A stretch of DNA of 9,243 nt from an uncultured Prevotella sp. (lineage in GTDB: Bacteria > Bacteroidota > Bacteroidia > Bacteroidales > Bacteroidaceae): positions 1 through 9,243 of the forward strand of contig CABVDL010000102.1 of assembly GCA_902497035.1 (NCBI GenBank). The letters run 5' to 3'. Position numbers and translations under genes: made by a program. Below, one piece after another: positions 7,215-9,243 of this stretch (its first letter is position 1; each line of letters begins with the position of its first letter). The notes beneath the pieces are model-generated. The model was not told the origin of the DNA. It did no database searches and saw only the letters and a list, made by a program, of their open reading frames with translations.

Positions 7215-7940
7215 TTAACCTTTCAGATAGGTCTTAAGATGGGCATTGCCAGGCATGCGCAGCAACTGGCGCACAGCCTTGTCTCTAATCTGGCGCACGC
7301 GCTCGCGCTTCAGTCCCATCTCCTGCCCTATCTCGGCCATTGTGCGTGTCTCCACTCCGATGCCGTAGAAACGCTGCACCACCTGCTGCTCTCTCGGCGC
7401 AAGCATGCGCACCGACTGCGCGAGCTCTTTCTCGATGTTGTCCCTTTGCAGCACCTGGTCGGGGTCGGGTGCGTCGCGGTTGGGTATCACGCGTCCAAGG
7501 CTCAGTTCCGGGCTGCCTCCGACAGGCGCGTCAATCGACAGCACATGCGACCGCTTCTTCTCCAGCGCCACGTCTTTCACGTCGCGCGGCACACGGTAGA
7601 GGCTGGCCTGCTGCTCAATGGCCTTCTCTATGGCCTCGCGTATATAAGGGGCGGCAAAAGTGACGAACCGCTTGTGTACATCGGGACTGAACTTCCCGGC
7701 GGCCTTCAGCATGCCGATATTGCCCTCACTGATCAGGTCCTCAATGGCAAGGCCCCGTTTACGGTACTGGTTGGCGAGGCTTACCACAAAGGTGAGGTTG
7801 GCCTTCAGCAGCTTGTCCATGGCCCGGCTGTCGCCTGCCTGGATGCGCCGTGCCAGTTCGTCCTCTTCCTTGTCACTCAACAACTTGGTGTCGCTTATTT
7901 CTTTCATGTAGGCATTAAGTGCCTTGTTTTCCTTTTCCAT
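7215..7940 (-). CDS. Sigma-70 family RNA polymerase sigma factor (RpoD-like, domain 3 lost)
   Basis: This is a DNA-binding subunit that directs RNA polymerase to promoters. The 241-aa protein has region 1.2 (about 6-40), region 2.1-2.2 (41-84, with EDLISEGNIGML), region 2.3-2.4 (90-113), a region 3.2 finger (LSIDAP, about 134-139), and region 4 with the helix-turn-helix at about 198-225 (RERVRQI at 212-218). Between VPRD (117-120) and LSIDAP only 13 residues remain where RpoD has about 50, so domain 3, which reads the extended -10, is essentially missing. In the promoter-melting stretch the positions of E. coli Y430, W433, W434, Q437 and T440 are F95, P98, Y99, E102 and E105. The usual Bacteroidetes RpoD, recalled from memory, is about 287 aa and keeps WWIRQ. 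I infer an alternative sigma factor rather than the housekeeping one. It lies 13 bp after a small acidic protein gene. Confidence 0.9.
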   Translation of the reverse strand: MEKENKALNAYMKEISDTKLLSDKEEDELARRIQAGDSRAMDKLLKANLTFVVSLANQYRKRGLAIEDLISEGNIGMLKAAGKFSPDVHKRFVTFAAPYIREAIEKAIEQQASLYRVPRDVKDVALEKKRSHVLSIDAPVGGSPELSLGRVIPNRDAPDPDQVLQRDNIEKELAQSVRMLAPREQQVVQRFYGIGVETRTMAEIGQEMGLKRERVRQIRDKAVRQLLRMPGNAHLKTYLKG

Positions 7941-7953
7941 AGTCCGTCACTCT

Positions 7954-8151
7954 TTAGTCCAGCCCCGAGTCAAGCAGGAGCTGTGCCACTTCTTCGGGCG
8001 TGTTGAAGTCCATGCCGTCGATGAGCTCCTGGTCGGTTAACTCTTTTGACAGTGCCACGGCGGTTTTCTCCGACAGCCGTTGCTCACCCTTGTCATCCCT
8101 GGCCTGCAACAGCACGTCCAGGATTTGCCGGCGGTATTCATCCACTTCCAT
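7954..8151 (-). CDS. Small acidic protein of unknown function preceding the sigma factor gene
   Basis: The 65-aa product is strongly acidic, soluble and predicted largely helical, with no signal or membrane segment and no cysteine. I do not recognise the family. The C-terminal part (FNTPEEVAQLLLDSG, about 49-63) reads like an amphipathic helix. The ATG at 8151 is supported by the spacing to a -7-like element (TAACTTTA, complement of 8173-8180). It is the first gene of the minus-strand block, 13 bp ahead of the sigma factor gene, so the two are very likely co-transcribed. That arrangement makes a regulator or partner of the sigma factor a reasonable guess, but there is no sequence evidence for anti-sigma activity. 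It is a real gene rather than a shadow because it fills the gap exactly and keeps the operon spacing. Confidence 0.75.
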   Translation of the reverse strand: MEVDEYRRQILDVLLQARDDKGEQRLSEKTAVALSKELTDQELIDGMDFNTPEEVAQLLLDSGLD

Positions 8152-8172
8152 TTGTCTGTTCTTATTTTTGCG

Positions 8173-8180
8173 TAAAGTTA
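8173..8180 (-). promoter_or_regulatory. Putative Bacteroidetes -7 element for the minus-strand gene block
   Basis: On the minus strand this reads TAACTTTA, one base away from the Bacteroidetes consensus TAnnTTTG. It would start transcription near 8166 and leave an untranslated leader of about 15 bases before the ATG at 8151. No convincing -33 TTTG is seen at the usual distance. Confidence 0.4.
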
Positions 8181-8266
8181 CTAATTTTTTCTGACATACG
8201 TCTTAGGGTGAGGTGATTTTTCTGCTGAAAAAAACTATAAAGGAAATAAATATGGAATTAAATCAC

Positions 8267-8274
8267 TACTTTTG
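8267..8274 (+). promoter_or_regulatory. Bacteroidetes -7 promoter element for pncA
   Basis: TACTTTTG matches the Bacteroidetes -7 consensus TAnnTTTG exactly. Transcription would begin around 8280, giving a leader of roughly 25 bases before the ATG at 8306. The stretch upstream is AT-rich, but I see no clear -33 TTTG. The leader has no Shine-Dalgarno sequence, as is normal for the phylum. Confidence 0.6.
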
Positions 8275-8305
8275 CCCCACGAAAAGAACATAACAGACAG
8301 TTGCA

Positions 8306-8824
8306 ATGAAGAAAATGCTGCTTATCGTTGACCCTCAGATTGATTTCATTACAGGGTCACTGCCCGTCAGCGGCGCCGCCAGCGCCATGGACGGCCTGGC
8401 CGACTACATTATGGCACATGGTGACGACTACCTGGTGAAAGTCGTCACGTCGGACTGGCACCCCTACTACCACTGTTCCTTCACCCGCAAGGGCGGCCCG
8501 TGGCCTGCCCATTGCGTGCAGCATTCCGCCGGTGCGGCCATCTGGCAGCCACTATTGGAGGCGCTCAACCAGTCAGCGGGCGGCTTCACCTTATTATATA
8601 AAGGCGAGCAAATCGACAGGGACGAGTATTCCATCCTGCAGAATGAGCGGTCGGCCGCCATTCTGCTCCGGCTCATCAGAGCACTTGGCATTGATCACAT
8701 TGATGTATGCGGACTGGCCGGAGATGTATGTGTCCGTCACACGGCCAGCGACCTGAGCAACGCCGTCGGAGACGACAAGATTCATATTCTGAAGGAGTAT
8801 TCGCCGTCGCTGGACAATGCGTGA
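8306..8824 (+). CDS. pncA: Nicotinamidase / isochorismatase-family cysteine hydrolase
   Basis: Nicotinamidase deamidates nicotinamide to nicotinate for NAD salvage in the cytoplasm. The 172-aa protein has the catalytic triad D9 (VDPQIDF), K99 (KGE, 99-101) and C142 (GLAGDVCVRHT). It also has the metal site typical of nicotinamidases rather than other isochorismatases: D50 and H52 (DWHP) and H69 (WPAHCVQ, 66-72), plus the DxYS element (106-109). It is about 40 residues shorter than E. coli PncA (about 213) and ends soon after the EYSPSLD that corresponds to the late strand, so the last helix is short or lost. The catalytic residues are all present, and I expect it to be active. It is transcribed divergently from the minus-strand block, with 154 bp between starts. 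Confidence 0.88.
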   Translation: MKKMLLIVDPQIDFITGSLPVSGAASAMDGLADYIMAHGDDYLVKVVTSDWHPYYHCSFTRKGGPWPAHCVQHSAGAAIWQPLLEALNQSAGGFTLLYKGEQIDRDEYSILQNERSAAILLRLIRALGIDHIDVCGLAGDVCVRHTASDLSNAVGDDKIHILKEYSPSLDNA

Positions 8825-8883
8825 GCAAAGTCTTTCTAACGGGGGCGAATGTTTAATGCCATGGATACGGCCTTACAGTTGCC

Positions 8884-8946
8884 GTCATATGGGTTAACCG
8901 ACACTGTCATATGGGTTAACCGACACTGTCATATGGGTTAACCGAC
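8884..8946. repeat. Tandem repeat array A, 22-bp unit, 2.9 copies
   Basis: Units start at 8884, 8906 and 8928, and the third stops after 19 bases. Each unit opens with GTCATATG, contains the palindrome GGTTAACC and closes with GACACT. The copies are identical over their shared length, so the array is recent or maintained. It begins 59 bases after the pncA stop and lies in the 367-bp gene-free stretch before tRNA-Arg. Confidence 0.9.
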
Positions 8947-8954
8947 GAACAGTG

Positions 8955-9020
8955 GCGACCGCCACGCACAACTGCTGCGACCGCCACGCACAACTGCGGC
9001 GACCGCCTCGCACAACTGCT
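8955..9020. repeat. Tandem repeat array B, 22-bp unit, 3 copies
   Basis: Units start at 8955, 8977 and 8999. Each opens with GCGACCGCC, continues CGCACAACTGC, and differs from the others only at one or two positions (8998 and 9008). A decayed fourth start (GCGGCCACC) follows at 9021. The period equals that of array A, and both units share the pattern ACCG-x-CAC, which suggests a common origin or mechanism. Confidence 0.88.
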
Positions 9021-9043
9021 GCGGCCACCCCACTTTCTCGCTT

Positions 9044-9070
9044 CGGCCAAATGCAGGCGTCGGTTGGCCG
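9044..9070. repeat. 7-bp inverted repeat CGGCCAA / TTGGCCG
   Basis: The arms at 9044-9050 and 9064-9070 are perfect complements around a 13-base loop. No T-run follows on either strand, so this is not a clear intrinsic terminator. Its role is unknown. Confidence 0.4.
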
Positions 9071-9150
9071 TAACGGACTCATTGTTCTTGGCTTCTCCAA
9101 TCATGAACACCGCGCAGGACAAGGAGGGAAGCAGTGTCAACTCAACACAA

Positions 9151-9181
9151 TTAAAAAGGCGTGCAACATCAGTTACACGCC
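9151..9181 (-). terminator. Intrinsic terminator after tRNA-Arg
   Basis: Read on the minus strand, GGCGTGTAA and TTGCACGCC pair over nine positions (one T-G wobble) around the six-base loop CTGATG, followed at once by TTTTTAA. This is a textbook Rho-independent terminator. It begins 11 bases past the tRNA 3' end, so it ends the tRNA transcript. A 10-bp palindrome, CTGTCGACAG (9182-9191), lies between the tRNA and the stem. Confidence 0.88.
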
Positions 9182-9191
9182 CTGTCGACAG

Positions 9192-9243
9192 TGACTCCGC
9201 TGGGATTCAAACCCGGAACCTTCTGATCCGTAGTCAGATGCTC
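9192..9243 (-). tRNA. tRNA-Arg (anticodon ACG), 5' part outside the window
   Basis: The visible 52 bases cover the 3' side of the D stem (GAGC), the anticodon arm (TCTGA / TCAGA around CTACGGA, anticodon ACG at 9229-9231), a five-base variable region, the T arm with loop TTTGAAT, and the 3' acceptor strand CGGAGTC with discriminator A at 9192. The T stem has one C-A mismatch. CCA is not encoded, so it must be added by the CCA enzyme. ACG is read as ICG after deamination of A34 and decodes CGN arginine codons. The 5' acceptor strand and the rest of the D arm lie beyond 9243. Confidence 0.93.

Noticed and set aside
7212..7220. GGGTTAACC shared with array A, near the 3' end of the sigma factor gene
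   Set aside because: The match is only nine bases, overlaps the stop codon and has different flanks, so chance is sufficient.
7074..8006. A 310-codon plus-strand frame opposite the sigma factor gene
   Set aside because: It overlaps a sigma factor with clear conserved regions and spans two gene boundaries, so it is a shadow.
8867..8885. ACGGC / GCCGT hairpin as a terminator for pncA
   Set aside because: The stem is only five base pairs with a nine-base loop and no T-run follows.
8884..9020. CRISPR array
   Set aside because: Units follow each other directly with no variable spacers, and no cas genes are present.
8894..9194. Short frames on both strands across the 22-bp arrays
   Set aside because: They consist largely of translated repeat units; 22 is not a multiple of three, so the frame changes from copy to copy. 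One also runs into the tRNA terminator.

Overview
The window looks like a chromosomal segment of a Bacteroidales bacterium, most likely a moderately GC-rich Prevotella-like species. The evidence is a Bacteroidetes-type -7 promoter element (TAnnTTTG), starts without a Shine-Dalgarno sequence, a fused NfnA/NfnB-type flavoprotein of the kind known from this phylum, a phylum-style short primary-like sigma factor, and a tRNA gene without an encoded CCA. The genus is an inference from style, not from a search.

Layout. (1) Positions 1-640 are strikingly AT-rich: the first 120 bases hold 32 G+C, against 37 in one 60-base line inside mnmE. They hold one short ORF for a single-span membrane protein that looks like the tail of a broken gene, several inverted repeats, and copies of GGGACAAA at the border (601-650). 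This looks like the edge of an acquired segment. (2) Positions 798-8151 are a tightly packed block of seven genes, all on the minus strand. In transcription order they are: a 65-aa acidic protein of unknown function; an unusual sigma-70 factor; a YfcE-like phosphodiesterase; a fused NAD(P)H/Fe-S/flavin oxidoreductase; a secreted PD40-like protein; a uridine phosphorylase-family enzyme; and the tRNA-modification GTPase MnmE. Gaps are 13, 25, 33, -4, 15 and 0 bases, so they may form one transcription unit. (3) Positions 8152-8305 are a divergent promoter region. (4) A nicotinamidase-type hydrolase (pncA) is read on the plus strand. (5) Positions 8825-9157 hold no gene, but contain two adjacent tandem arrays, both with a 22-bp period. 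(6) A minus-strand tRNA-Arg(ACG), cut by the window edge, is followed by a strong intrinsic terminator.

Working together: the pncA product and the Nfn-type fusion both touch nicotinamide nucleotides (NAD salvage; NADH/NADPH/ferredoxin balance). The phosphorylase salvages nucleosides, and MnmE with tRNA-Arg belongs to translation. The sigma factor is the most unusual gene: domain 3 appears deleted, and the residues that melt and read the -10 element in ordinary housekeeping sigma factors are replaced. It is preceded at 13 bases by a small acidic protein that could be its partner. I see no defence system, CRISPR array, insertion sequence or biosynthetic cluster. The most promising undescribed items are the sigma factor with its small neighbour, the 22-bp arrays, and the repeat-rich left border.
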